The notes beneath the pieces were generated by a model. The model made no database searches and had not been told where the DNA came from. It saw nothing but the letters and a program-made list of their open reading frames with translations. A stretch of 64,000 nt of DNA from the NCBI GenBank assembly GCA_948567375.1, contig OX419755.1, positions 61,763,945 to 61,827,944 on the forward strand. The letters run 5' to 3'. The position numbers and the translations under genes are program-made. This DNA is from Lunularia cruciata (Eukaryota > Streptophyta > Marchantiopsida > Lunulariales > Lunulariaceae). This document shows positions 18,464-29,877 of this stretch, piece by piece (position 1 is the stretch's first letter; each line of letters starts with the position of its first letter).

Positions 18464-21037
18464 ATGTCAAGCAATTTTCCTTCGCCGTTGAGGAGTCGTC
18501 TTGCAGGTGATCGGGGAAAGGGAAATAGAGTTGGACTCGTGTTAGTGCGTAAGGGAGAAGTCGAGAGAGAGAAATTGAGAGACCGAAAGAAAGCAAAAGA
18601 GATGGGAGGAGGGAAGAAGAACTCCAAATTTGTAGTGAGAAATCATGCAATTTGGAGATTAGATATAGTAGCGAGGATCGAAGTCTTGAGCCGACTTTGG
18701 ATCACTTTTTTGGCATGGAACTGGAACGTAAGTTTTCCAGGATTCATGACAGAAATCATCAAGAGTAAATGTCTCAATGGTTTCGAGGAAGAAGGGAAGA
18801 GAGGAAATCCGGCTCGCTGGACAGAGTCGGATTGGAGACTCGTACTCGGGAAGGAGGCAGGCTCGGAGCAGGGAGCCACGTTCTTGGGGAAAGGAGAGAT
18901 AGCCCAAGAAACGTAGGAGGTGAGAGATGCCTTCTCGTCAAAGAGGACAAAGAATGGGTATAAAGTTGAGAGCTATAAGGACCCAATGAGGAGAGGAATT
19001 ATGAGTGCACTAATGGCCCTCTTGAAGCCGGAGAGAACTACCTATGTGATGAAACACCAAGCGGTGTTCTTTCACAAGTTATTTGTAGGAGAACCGATAA
19101 ATTGGGCAAGGTGCTTTCACGGAAGAATGAGGCAGATGGTGTGGAATCTGCGGGATAAGTCGCCTCCAGACTACATCGTACCATTTGCAGCCCATTTTTA
19201 CCTCGGGTTAAATCTGCTCAATGTGGCGGAGTGTAATCAAATGGTGTCTCATTTCCATCCTGATTTGAGAAGAGAAGTCGACGCGGAGGAGCAGCAATAC
19301 ATTCTCCAAATCCAGAGCACAGACGATTACTACATGAAGACAGGGAAGAACGTGGAGGTCGTTGAAAGTACCCTGACAAAGAAGAGAACTCAGCAAGCAG
19401 AAGCCGAAGAAAACAAGAAACCTCGGAAAATGCAGAAAAATAACCCGAGGCGAGGAATGGTGGTGATTGAGTCGGAAGATGAAGACTCAGAAGGCAAAGC
19501 CAAGCTCAAGACAGAGGACTCGGACCGTGAGGAGGAACTTGAGCTGACATTGCAAAGTGGAGATACGAGCCGTGACAGTGAGGAAGGAGGAGAGATGACA
19601 TCAGTACCAGCGGCTGAAGAATACGAAGAAGAAATGCAAGCCAAAGTAGAAACCAAAGACAATGCGGCGTTGGAAGACAAAGTACCAGTGTGCGAGGAGA
19701 AGAAGATCGCAGTACAGCGAGGAATTTGCTCGAGACGTAAGGCAAAGTGTGAAGCGGGACCGAGTAGAGTGAAGGAAGAGGTAGAAGGAAGCTCGAGCAG
19801 TGAGGCATCGATTCCGATATGAAGACTCCAGAGAAGAAGGCGAGTATCAGGAGAACACAAGGAAAGAAGAGAGACCACTCCGTGGGAGGACGAAGTTGTC
19901 AGTAATGGAGTAGATTACCTATAGATGGTAGTATGCCCGCTGTTGGTGAAGATGGAGAAGAAGAAGAAGGAGATGCAGTCTACTTGTCCAGAGGTAAAGA
20001 CTATGTTACAGGTCTTATCAAGATTGGAAGAAGAAAACTCGGAGTTAAAGAAGAGTATAAGCCGAGGAGAGGAAGAGAGAGAAGTACTGCGAGCAGAAGC
20101 AGTCGAGAGGAGTCAAGTAATCGAAGACCTGAAGAGAGAAGTGAGTTATCGAGAAGATCTTGCAAGGAAGAGTGACATCGCAGGGGAGAGATAGGTAGCG
20201 GAGCATGAAATCTTGAAGCAGCAGTTTGCTGATTCAAGAGTCGAACTCATCCATGCTATGGCGAGGGTAGCATCAAAGGATCAAGAGCTCGATCGAGTGA
20301 TGGAGAGTATGGAGGAGAAGAAGCAACTCTGGCAGCGAGAGTTGGCTGCGAGATACAAAGAAGAAGAGAGATTACAAGACTTACTTCGTAATCAGGAAGA
20401 GAAGGTTGCACAGAAGGAGAAAGAGAAGGAAGCGGTGAAGGCCGAATTCGAAGAAGAATTGGTGATGTACAGAGAAGAATGGCTCGCAGATTGGGAACGC
20501 GAACGCAAGACAAGATTGGAGCCATTGAAGGAAATCGTCCTCAGAGTAAACGTGACGTTGAGTACAGAGGCTAGCGTTTGAATTGAGGAGACAAGATTGC
20601 ACGAGTTAAAACTGTTGGTGCAGGAAACGAGGCGAAGACAAGCAAAAGATACTGATTTGAATGCCTTCTTGATTAAATTGAGAACTCGTGTAGATAGGAA
20701 GATTGTAGAAGTAGAAGACAATATCGTGATTAGATTAGACTTAGTGAGAATAGAGTTAGAAAAGCTTCGGCAGGATGTTAAGGCAAAACCCAAAGTAGAT
20801 AACATCGGGATCCAAATGTCTTCAGAGTTGCTCTCAGAGACATTAGAGAAGAGTGGGTCGAAGGATGAGGAGTTGGATAGATTACCCACTAGTGCAATTT
20901 CAGATCAGGAAAGAGAATTGCTGGATCTGGTAGAAGATGTAGGAGATGTGAAACCCGAGGAAAATGTAGTAGGAAGTAAAATTACTTCGGGTTCGGGTTT
21001 GAAAGCTGAGGAAGAAGTAGACATCGGATCGGATTAG
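18464..21037 (+). pseudogene. LTR-encoded long ORF, giant LTR B (858 codons, five stops)
   Basis: One continuous frame of 858 codons with no frameshift, broken only by TAG at 18914, TGA at 19820, TAG at 19922, TAG at 20192 and TGA at 20579. In order: a basic N-terminus (residues 1-45), a Trp/Phe-rich globular part (about 46-290; motifs FLAWNWNVSFPGFM, RWTESDWRLVLGKE, MKHQAVFFHKLFVGEPINW), a Ser/Glu-rich acidic region (about 310-480), and a long heptad-like coiled coil from ~490 to ~770. The tail is acidic and ends EEVDIGSD. I recognise no catalytic motif. The globular part faintly recalls the 'putative plant transposon protein' domains of plant TE proteins; that is a guess. Role unknown: capsid-like, RNA-binding or a host-interaction factor are all open. 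Confidence 0.8.
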
Positions 21038-21833
21038 TAACCAATTTGAGATTTGAAGGGGCAGATATGAAGAGGTGCATTGTCATTTTGGATTTGCAGG
21101 TTAGAACAATTGTTGTAGAAACGGTATAGTTGTTAGAACTGTCGATTGCTTCACTATTTAAGAGTGGCATTCGCATGAAAATGTTGTTTAGTGCTCATTA
21201 TTTCTGAGAATAGATAAAGCAAAGTGCTGTGAAGCGGTGCTCATCGCTTGAGCTTGATTCTGAGTATCAACTTTGTAATTGTGTTTGTGCGTGTTTGGAG
21301 AAATTCAAAGTGCAAGTCAGAGTGCTTGTTGGATGTTGGATTCCATAGCCTTGATCTTCGTTCTGTGTGTTTGATCCTGAGTGAAGTGCAATTGAAGCAA
21401 TGCCTTGATAGATCTGAGAGGAATTGTAGTGTTGGTAGTATTCTGCATTTGTGAGTGCAGTGCGAAGTTGATGTGAAGCAATTTCGATCAAGGAAGTTGT
21501 GCCTTTAGTGGAAGGGTAGAACACAATTCTGAGGCGAAGTCGTTTTGCAATGAAGTGCCATTTTCGGGAGAGCTTGAATCATCACAAATCAAGATTGTTT
21601 GGAAAGATTTGATGGAGTTGTGATTAAGGAGTGTGAATTTGTGACAAGACTGCAAGTCAGTGCTTGTTACTCTCTTCTGGGTGTGGTTTCTACCTGAGAG
21701 ATTAAAGACGCAACCAAGAAGAACTACATGTTACTGTTTGACTTTGTATTTGGACATTTTTGACTCGTATCTCTGCGGGAACAAACTTTACTTACCCGAT
21801 TACCGCAAAAGTGATATTTTCCGGGTTGTCACA

Positions 21834-23853
21834 GTTTGCAATCAAGAAAGATTGCGGGAAGAAAGTGACTACTTCAAGATCAAGAAGTTCTTAACGGTGA
21901 CAAGAAACAACTTCACGGAATTGGTGAGTGGCACGGAGCACCAACTGAAGAATGACTGATTGCCAAAGGACTATAAAATCAATATTTCTGCAAGGAAGCA
22001 CCACAATGTCCAAACGCTACCCTATCCCTATTCAGAGTCAACCCAAAGAAATGCAAATTGCAAATTTGCAAGAAGAAGAGTGGGTTAGAATCTTGGGTAC
22101 AATCTTTCACAAGAAGTGTGTGAGGAAACACACAATGGCCCCAAAAGTGAGTAAGCAGGTGTGGTGAGGGGTCTTGCAATGCATAAATTAGATGCATTGG
22201 CAAGGATTGATGTCTTGTCAAGACTTTGTATCATGTTCTTGGCTTGGAACTGGAATTTTAGTTTTCTAGGTTTCATGACAAAAATTGCCATGAGTGATTG
22301 CAAGGATGGGCCAAAACACAAAGGGAAGAGAGGGAATCTGGCTCAATGGACTGATTCTGATTGTAGATTAGTCATGGGGAGAGAAGCAAAAGAGGTAGGA
22401 GGTAACACCTTCTATTGGAAGTTGGATGCCTCAGAAGAGACTACCAAGGTGAGGAATTCTTTTAATCAACTACGCACCAAGAATGGTTGTAAGGTGGATA
22501 ACTTTAGAGACCTAGAGCAAAGAGGGATTGTGAGTGTGATGATGGCAATATTCAAGCTAGAGCAAACCACCTATGTCACGATGCAACATGCAACATTCTT
22601 TCATCAAATGTTTGTAGGAGAAGTAGTAGATTGCGCAAAGTGTTTGCATCAATGAGTGGGGCAATGATTACAGATTAGAGGATGGACATGCAACCACACT
22701 ATTTTTTGCTCTTTGCAGCTCATTTCTACTTTGGGCTAAACTTGGTGACTTTGGATGAGAGAAATAGGATGTGGTTGCACTTTTATCCGGATCTGTGCAA
22801 GGAGGCGGATGTGGATGAACGGTATTACATGGAGTAGGTTCAAGAAGGGAATGAGTATTAAAGAAGTGTTGAAAGGAGAGAATTGTAGTTATTGACATCC
22901 CCAGGCCAAGAAAGAGAGACAAACCTAAGGGTCGCATTGCATCAATATAGCCATAGAAGATGCAGAAGCCTAATCCAAAGGCAGTATTGGTGAAGGTAAA
23001 AGAATCAAATCCGGAGGAGAAGGAGTCAAAAGGAGAAACTAAGTCAAAGGGAGAAGCTTTGGGAGGGGAAGAAGAGTTCACACTATGGAGCGAAGAGTCA
23101 AGCAATGGTAGTGAAGGCAAGGCGGAGGTTTAGCAAACAAGAAGAAGGAGTGTGGACATAGAGAGGCTGAGTCCAGAGGTATCCACCATCAAGCAAGGTC
23201 GTGAGAAGGAAGAAGAAGGAGTCTTGGTGGGTCCAAGAGCTGCCAAGGGAAAGAGAAGTGTTCAAACAACTCACATCAGACTTAGTAAAGTTACCACCGA
23301 GGAAGAGGAGAGCTTGGATGAGGAGACATTGAAGATACAAAGATTGCAACTTTGGAGTAAGGTGCAAGTAGAGGAATTACTTGCAAAAGGTGAAGAAGTC
23401 AGGGCCAATGACAAGAAGTACAATGGAGTAGAGTACTTGTCAAACGTTGTATGTCCTTTGTTGGTTTTTCTATAGTAGAAGAAAGCAGAGATGGCAAATG
23501 CTAATCTGGATGTGAAAGATGAGTTAGCAACCATAACAAAGTGGAGTGCAGAAACCTTGCTGTTGAGAAGTAAGTTAATGCAAGTAGAGATAGAAGCCGA
23601 CAAACTTTGGGTGGATGAAAGTCTTTGAAATAAGCACTCAAAAGCAACAGGGGAGGATTTGATGAAGTGTTATGAGGAAGCCAAGGAGAAGATGTTATTG
23701 GTAGAAGTGTTGAAGGGAGAAATTGTTGATGCATAAGTGGAGTTGATAGAGTCAAAGGCAAGTGTGGCAATAATGGAGCAAGAACTGGAGAGTTTGACAA
23801 AGAAAGCAACTTAGAAAAATCAAGCTTGGCAGTGGGAGTTATCAAAGCATAGT
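21834..23853 (+). mobile_element. Divergent giant LTR, right part
   Basis: This continues the LTR begun at 17811 after solo LTR B. It has its own TATA-like CTATAAAATC at 21971-21980, an ATG at 22006, and a decayed version of the long LTR ORF up to ~23840. It is truncated: the usual C-terminal coil and the ~800 bp LTR end are missing where reverse-orientation LTR fragments begin at 23854. Base identity with LTR B is clearly lower than among the other giant LTRs, so this is an older or separate lineage. Confidence 0.72.
22006..23840 (+). pseudogene. Divergent homologue of the LTR-encoded long ORF
   Basis: The best stretch, 22161-22655 (164 codons), keeps the N-terminal signature in a visibly diverged form: FLAWNWNFSF, GKRGNLAQWTDSDCRLV, RTKNGCKV, RGIVSVMMAI and TTYVTMQHATFFHQMFVGE. 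A Glu/Lys-rich middle follows, with stops and frame changes. The remainder to ~23840 matches the first half of the coil. Because aromatic and charged positions are kept while the bases have drifted, this gives some evidence that the protein was once under selection. Confidence 0.7.
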
Positions 23854-24004
23854 TGTGGCAACCCAGCAAATATCACTTTTGCGGTAATCAGGTAAGTAAA
23901 GTTCATTCCCATAGAGATAGTGGTCAGAAATGTTCAAATACTAAGTCAAATGTCACAAATGTGGTTCTTCTTAATTTCTTCTTTAGACTCTTGGGTAGAA
24001 AGCA
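23854..24004 (-). repeat. Giant LTR end fragment (151 bp)
   Basis: TGTGGCAACCCAGCAAATATC... is the terminal ~150 bases of a Gypsy-1 giant LTR on the minus strand. It stops where another LTR end (TGTGACAAGCC) begins at 24005. It is either a fragment cut by that later insertion or a tandem duplication of the LTR end. Confidence 0.75.
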
Positions 24005-25615
24005 TGTGACAAGCCAGAAAATATCACTTTTGCAGTAATCAAGTAAGTAGAGTTTGTTCACGTAGAGATACGATTCAGAATTGGTCATATACAAAGTCAA
24101 ATAGTAACAAGTAGTTCTTCTTGGTTGCATCTTTAATCTCTCAGGTAGCAACTACACCCACAAGAGAGTAACAAGCTCACAATCTTGATAACTTGTCACA
24201 AATTCAAACACCCATAATCACAATAACAAATTCTGTCCAAACAAATCTTGATTGTGATGATTCAGATTCTCCCAAAGATGGAACTTCACTACAAAATGAC
24301 TTCACCTTAGAATTGTGTTCCACCCTCCCACTGAAGGCACAACTTCCTCAATTGAAATTGCTTTACATCAACAATACATCAACAACTGCAGAATATTACC
24401 AACACTACAATTCTTCTCAAATCTGTCAAGGCATTGCTCCAATTGCACTTCACTCAGGATCAAACACACAGAATGAAGATCAAGGCTTTGGAATCTAACA
24501 TCCAACACATTCTGATTTGCACTTCAAAATTCTCCACACACTCACAAATACACACACAAAGTTGACACTCAAAATTAAGCTCAAGCGACGAGCACTGAAA
24601 TCAGCACTTCTCTTTATCTATCTTCAGCAATTGTGAATACTGAACAACATAAGATTGCAAATGATCCCATTTAAATAGTAACGCAATCAACAAAAACTAA
24701 CAACCATATCGTTCTACAACAACTCTTTCTACCTACAGATCCGAAAGGACAAACCACCTCTTCATATCTACCTCTTCCTATCTCAAAACTATTTCTACTC
24801 CAATCTGATTCAATCACTTCATTGGCTTCCAAACCAGATGATCTTCTTGTTACTTCTCCTTCTTTGGGTATATTGAATTCTAACAAGTCCCTCACTATTT
24901 CTACTACTTCTATAGTATGATCTAAAATTAAACTTATGGGTAATCTATCTACTTCCTTATCTAGCAACCCACTCCTCTTTAATGTCTCAAATGACAAGTC
25001 CAAAGACACCTAAATTCTGACTTCTGCAACATCGGACTTCTTCTCTTCTTTCACACTACTCCTAACTCTTTCTAACTATGAATTTACTAAATCTAATCTG
25101 AGACTGATGTTGTCTCCTACTTCCAACATATTTCTACCAACTCGCTCCCTCAATCAGATTAGTAAAGTGTTCATATCAACATCCTTGGCTCTCCTCTTTT
25201 GAGTTTCCTACACAAGCAACTTTAACTTGGGTAATCTCGCTTCGTCCAATCATCCTTTTGCTTTAGTGCACAACATAGCTCTCAATTTTCCTACAACCTC
25301 TCCTATTGATTACAATGTATATCCTCAAGATCACTCTACCTTCAACTCCTCCCGGTACATCCTCAACTCATCTTTGTACTCAGCAGTGAGCATCTTCTTC
25401 TCCTCCACAAACTGAGAACTCTACATCCAGCACTCTGCAACTCAGCACTTTGTACCAACTCTCTCAACCTTTCTTCTTCTTGATGTCGGATCGTCAACTC
25501 TCTCTACCATGCTTGATCCTTCTCGGCTCTACTCTTTCTCAAGCTTTCTAACTCCTGCTCCATCACTGTTGCCATCACTTTCACATGAATTATCTCAATA
25601 CGCACTTCATTGACT
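24005..25615 (-). mobile_element. Truncated giant LTR (minus strand)
   Basis: It begins TGTGACAAGCCAGAAAATATC and follows the giant LTR from its 3' end into the coiled-coil part of the ORF. The conserved C-terminal ORF segment is at 24671-25009 (LDLSFETLKRSGLLDKEVDRLPIS). It continues to 25615, where Gypsy-2 copy 2 starts. The promoter half is missing. The rest (24010-24650) is the non-coding LTR end. It is clearly more diverged than B and C. Confidence 0.75.
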
Positions 25616-26096
25616 TGTAACACCTATTTGTGCATGTGTATGGTATTGTGATATTTAGCTTGGTATTACAAGTACTTGAGAGATATTATTTATATAAAGA
25701 TAAAGGATGGTTCTAGATTAGTCATGATAAACTAAAGTTAGTCATACCTAAGATAGAGGGGACCTTACTTTAGAGAAAGTGGAAAAGAAGAGCACCACTA
25801 TTTTAGATTCTAGTGTGTTGACTTGGTATTATTCCTAGGTGTTAGGCTTTGAGGAAATAATTGAGAACTCTTGGGCCTGCAAGCCTTTTTGTTTTGGAAT
25901 CTTCTATAGTCAAAGGATAGTCCATATGAAGGAATCCTTGACTTAGTGGTTGGGTCAAGATAAGATCACATGCTAGTGGAATATACCATGCGAATGGATA
26001 TTCCTTTCTACTTTTTGACTTTACTTGACTTTTAGTTTAGTAACTTGAGTTACTACGGAAATTAGTAACTTTGATGCGTAACTATTTCACAAGTAT
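25616..26096 (+). repeat. Gypsy-2 copy 2, 5' LTR, first part
   Basis: It begins TGTAACACCTATTTGTGC and is collinear with the other Gypsy-2 LTRs until AGTAT at 26092-26096, where giant LTR C is inserted. The remaining part is 29878-30089; together, less the 5 bp duplication, they make ~688 bp. Confidence 0.9.
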
Positions 26097-26889
26097 TGTG
26101 ACAACCTGGAAAATATCACTTTTGCGGTAATTGGGTAAGTAAAGTTCGTTCCCGCAGAGATACGAGTCAGAATTGGTCAAATACGAAGCAAAGTAAGAAT
26201 TTCAGTTCTTCTTGAGTTCTCCTTTAGTCTCTCAGGTAGAAACCACACACAGAAGAGAGTAACAAGCACTGACTCGCAGTCTTGTCACAAATTAACACTC
26301 CATAATCACAACTCCATCAAATATTTCCAAACAATCTTGATTGTGATGATTCAGGCTCTCCCGAAAACGGCACTTCACTGCAAAACAACTTCGCCTCAGA
26401 ATTGTGTTCCACCCTTCCACTGAAGGCACAACTTCCTCGATCGAAATTGCTTCACATCAACTTCGCACTGCACTCACAGATGCAGAATACTACCAACACT
26501 ACAATTCCTCTCAGATCTGTCAAGGCATTGCTTCAATTGCACTTCACTCTGGATCAAACACACAAAATGAAGATCAAGGCTGTGGAATCCAACATCCAAC
26601 AAGCACTCTGACTTGCACTTTGAATTTCTCCAAACATTCACAAACACAATTACAAAGTTGATACTCGGAATCAAGCTCAAGCGACGAGCACTGCTTCACA
26701 GCACTTCACTTTATCTATTCTCAGAAATAATGAGCACTGAACAACAATTTCCTACAAATGCCACTCTTAAATAGTGAACAAATCGACAGTTCTAACAACT
26801 ATACCGTTCTACAACAACTGTTTTAACCTGCAAATCCGAAATGACAATGCACCTCTTCATATCTGCCCCTTCAAATCTCAAATCGGTTA

Positions 26890-29462
26890 CTAATCCGATC
26901 CGATGTCTACTTCTTCCTCAGCTTTCAAACCCGAACCTGAAGTAATTTTACTTCCTACTACATTTTCCTCGGGTTTCACATCTCCTACATCTTCTACCAG
27001 ATCCAGCAATTCTCTTTCCTAATCTGAAATTGCACTAGTGGGTAATCTATCTAACTCCTTATCCTTTGACCCACTCTTCTCTAATGTCTCTGAGGGCAAC
27101 TCCGAAGACATTTGGATCCCGATGTTATCTACTTCGGGTTTGCCTGAACATCCTACCGAAGCTTTTCTAACTCTATTCTCACTAAGTCTAATCTGATCGC
27201 AATATTGTCTTCTACTTCTAAGATCTTCCTATCTACACGAGTTCTCAATTTGATCAACAAGGCATTCAAATCTGTATCTTTTGCTTGTCTTCGCCTTGTT
27301 TCCTGCACCAACAGTTTTAACTCGTGCAGACATGCTTCTTCAATTTAAACGCTGGCCTCTGTACTTAACATCGCGTTTACCCTGAGGACTATCTCCTGCA
27401 ATGGCTCCAATCTTGTCTTCCTTTCTTGTTCCCGATCTGCAAGCCATTCTTCTCTCTACATCGCCAATTCTTCTTTGAATTCGGCCTTCACCGCTTCCTT
27501 CTCTTTCTCCTTCTGTGCAACCTTCTCTTCTTGATTACGAAGTAAGTCTTGTAATCTCTCTTCTTCTCTATATCTCGCAGCCAACTCTCGCTGCCAAAGT
27601 TGCTTCTTCTCCTCCATACTCTCCATCACTTGATCGAGCTCTTGATCCTTCGATGCTACCCTCGCCATAGCATGGATGAGTTCAACTCTTGAATCAGCAA
27701 ACTGTTGCTTCAAGATTTCATGCTCCGCTACCTGTCTCTCCCTTGCGATGTCACTCTTCCTCGCAAGATCTTCTCGATAACTCACTTCTCTCTTCAGGTC
27801 TTTGATTACCTGACTCCTCTTGACTGCTTCTGCTTGCAGTACTTCTCTCTCTTCCTCTCCTCGGGTTATACTCTTCTTTAACTCCGAGTTTTCTTCTTCC
27901 AATCTTGATAAGACCTACAACACAATCTTTACCTCTGGACAAGTAGACTGCATCTCTTTCTTCTTCTTCTCCATCTTCACAAACAGTGGGCATACTACCA
28001 TCTGCAGGTAATCTACTCCATTACTGATACCTTCGTCCTCCCGCGGAGTGGTCTCTCTTCTTTCCTTGTGTTCTCCCGATACTTGCCTTCTTCTCTGGAG
28101 TCTTTGTATCGGAATCGATGCCTCACTGCCCGAGCTTCCTTCTACCTCTTCCTTCACTCTACTCGGTCCCGCTTCACACTTCGCCTTACGTCTCAAGCAA
28201 ATTCCTTGCTGTACTGCAATCTTCTTCTCCTCACACACTGGTACTTTGTCTTCCAGCGCTGCATTGTCTTCGGTTTCTACTTCGGCTTGCATTTCTTCTT
28301 CGTATTCTTCAGCCACTAGTACCGATGTCATCTCTCCTCCTTCCTCACTGTCACTGCTCGTATCTCCACTTTGCAATGTCAGCTCAGGTTCCTTTTCTTG
28401 GTCCGAGTCCTCCGTCTTGAGCTCGGCTTCGCCTTCTGAGTCTTCATCTTCCGACTCAATCACCACCATTCCTCGCCTCGGGTTATTTTTCTGCATTTTC
28501 CAAGGTTTCTTGTTTTCTTCAGCTTCTGCTTGCCGAGTTCTCTTCTTTGTCGGGGTACTTTCAACGACCTCCACGTTCTTCCCTGTCTTTGCATAGTAAT
28601 CGTCTGTGCTCCAGATTTGGAGAATGTATTGCTGCTCCTCCGCATCGACTTCTCTTCTCAAATCAGGATGGAAATGAGACACCATTTGATTACGCTCTGC
28701 CACATTGAGCAGATTTAACCCGAGGTAAAAATGGGCTGCAAATGGTACAATGTAGTGTGGAGGCGACTTATCCCGCAGATTCCACACCATCTGCCTCGTT
28801 CTTCCGTGAAAGCACCTTGCCCAATTTATCGGTTCTCCTACAAATAACTTGTGAAAGAACACCGCTTGGTGTTTCATCACATAGGTAGTTCTCTCCGGCT
28901 TCAGGAGGGCCATTAGTGCACTCACAATTCCTCTCCTCACTGGGTCCTTATAGCTCTCAACTTTATACCCATTCTTTGTCCTCTTCGACGAGAAGGCATC
29001 TCTCACTTCCTACATTTCTTGGGCTATCTCTCCTTTCCCCAAGAACGTGGCTCCCTGCTCCGAGCCTACCTCCTTCCCGAGTATGAGTCTCCAATCCGAC
29101 TCTGTCCAGCAAGCCAGATTTCCTCTCTTCCCTTCTTCCTCGGGACCATCAAGACATTTACTCTCGATGATTTCTGTCATGAATCCTGGAAAACTTACGT
29201 TCCAGTTCCATGCCAGAAAAGTGATCCGAAGTCGGCACAAGACTTCGATCCTCGCTACTATATCTAATCTCTGAATTGCATGATTTCTCACTGCAAATTC
29301 GGAGTTCTTCTTCCCTCCTCCCATCTCTTCTGCTTTCTTTCAGTCTCTTGATTTCTCTCTCTCGACTTCTCCCTTACGCACTAACACGAGTTCAACTCTA
29401 TTTCCCTTTCCCCGATCACCTGCAAGACGACTCCTCAATGGCAAAGGAAAATTGCTCAACAT
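26890..29462 (-). pseudogene. LTR-encoded long ORF, giant LTR C
   Basis: Spans 2573 bp from ATG (29462) to the TAG after DIGSD (26890), one base short of the 2574 bp frame in LTR B, so there is a single net frameshift toward the C-terminus. Uninterrupted pieces are 29010-29324 (104 codons), 27915-29006 (363 codons) and 27456-27902 (148 codons), all in one frame. It contains the Trp-rich N-terminal domain, the acidic middle and the first half of the coil. The TAG after GKGEIAQEM is at the same codon as the first TAG in LTR B, so B and C probably share a mutated parent. There is no known catalytic motif. Confidence 0.8.
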
Positions 29463-29481
29463 TTTGTCATTGCAGTTTTGA

Positions 29482-29489
29482 TTTTTATA
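29482..29489 (-). promoter_or_regulatory. TATA box of giant LTR C
   Basis: TATAAAAA on the minus strand, first T at 29489, 27 bases before the ATG at 29462. Same motif and spacing as in LTRs B and D. Confidence 0.7.
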
Positions 29490-29802
29490 GAGTTGCACTT
29501 CTTCGTCTTCCGTCGCTTCGAGTTTCTACCGAGAAATCACACCTCCAGCATGCACCTGTCACTATCACCCCACCTTTGCGCGTATGAGCCACCAATTTTG
29601 AAACGGCCCCTTCTTGAATTTCTCGCCCGGACAAAAGGTTGTTAGACTGTCTTTGCCTCGGGTTGAGCTCCCCCCGAGCCAAAGACAATTTAGTTTGTAT
29701 TGTATGCTGACACGGCATTTTAGAGTATTTTGCCTTATGACCCGAAGTCACTTTACTTCGGGTTTCACCCCGAAGACACTTTTCTTCGTCTTCTTCAGCC
29801 AT
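29485..29802 (-). CDS. Short ORF in promoter region of giant LTR C
   Basis: 105 codons, MAEEDEEKCLRGETRSK to RRRSATL, the counterpart of 18124-18441 in LTR B, with the same start and stop. A run of amino-acid differences exists but no indel. Upstream of the TATA box, so its expression is doubtful. No domain recognised. Confidence 0.35.
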   Translation of the reverse strand: MAEEDEEKCLRGETRSKVTSGHKAKYSKMPCQHTIQTKLSLARGELNPRQRQSNNLLSGREIQEGAVSKLVAHTRKGGVIVTGACWRCDFSVETRSDGRRRSATL

Positions 29803-29877
29803 ACAGGCGCAATCCGACTTCTTTATACACTTCTTCTCCTTTATTTTGGAAAAAAAACAAAAAATGTGGGCACCACA

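Larger units (their letters stand above)
18050..21833 (+). mobile_element. Giant LTR 'B' (solo Gypsy-1 LTR), TSD GTTTG
   Basis: A 3784 bp unit beginning TGTGGTGCCCACA and ending CCGGGTTGTCACA, flanked by GTTTG at 18045-18049 and 21834-21838. Length and ends equal the 3' LTR of Gypsy-1 copy 3 (56082-59865, also 3784 bp), so this is a complete solo LTR. From the left: a ~390 bp promoter region with a 105-codon ORF, a TATA box at 18437, an 858-codon frame (18464-21037), then ~800 bp without an ORF. That last part holds repeated elements of the LTR end conserved in all copies. Confidence 0.92.
26097..29877 (-). mobile_element. Giant LTR 'C' (solo Gypsy-1 LTR), TSD AGTAT
   Basis: A 3781 bp unit, TGTGACAACCTGG...GGGCACCACA on the + strand, flanked by AGTAT at 26092-26096 and 29878-29882. 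It sits inside the 5' LTR of Gypsy-2 copy 2. Length is within 3 bp of LTR B and of the copy 3 LTR. It carries one of the best preserved long LTR ORFs. 26097-26889 is the non-coding LTR end, and 29490-29877 the promoter side. Confidence 0.92.

Noticed and set aside
18464..21037. Host coiled-coil gene (myosin, kinesin or SMC-like)
   Set aside because: Same sequence occurs at least eight times in both orientations with TG...CA ends and 5 bp duplications, and is bounded by LTR ends; the similarity to coiled coils is compositional.
28048..28596. 182-codon ORF on the + strand of LTR C
   Set aside because: It is opposite the acidic region of the long LTR ORF; Ser/Leu-rich composition is the antisense of Glu/Lys codons. 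The same holds at 19390-19878 and 47377-47952.
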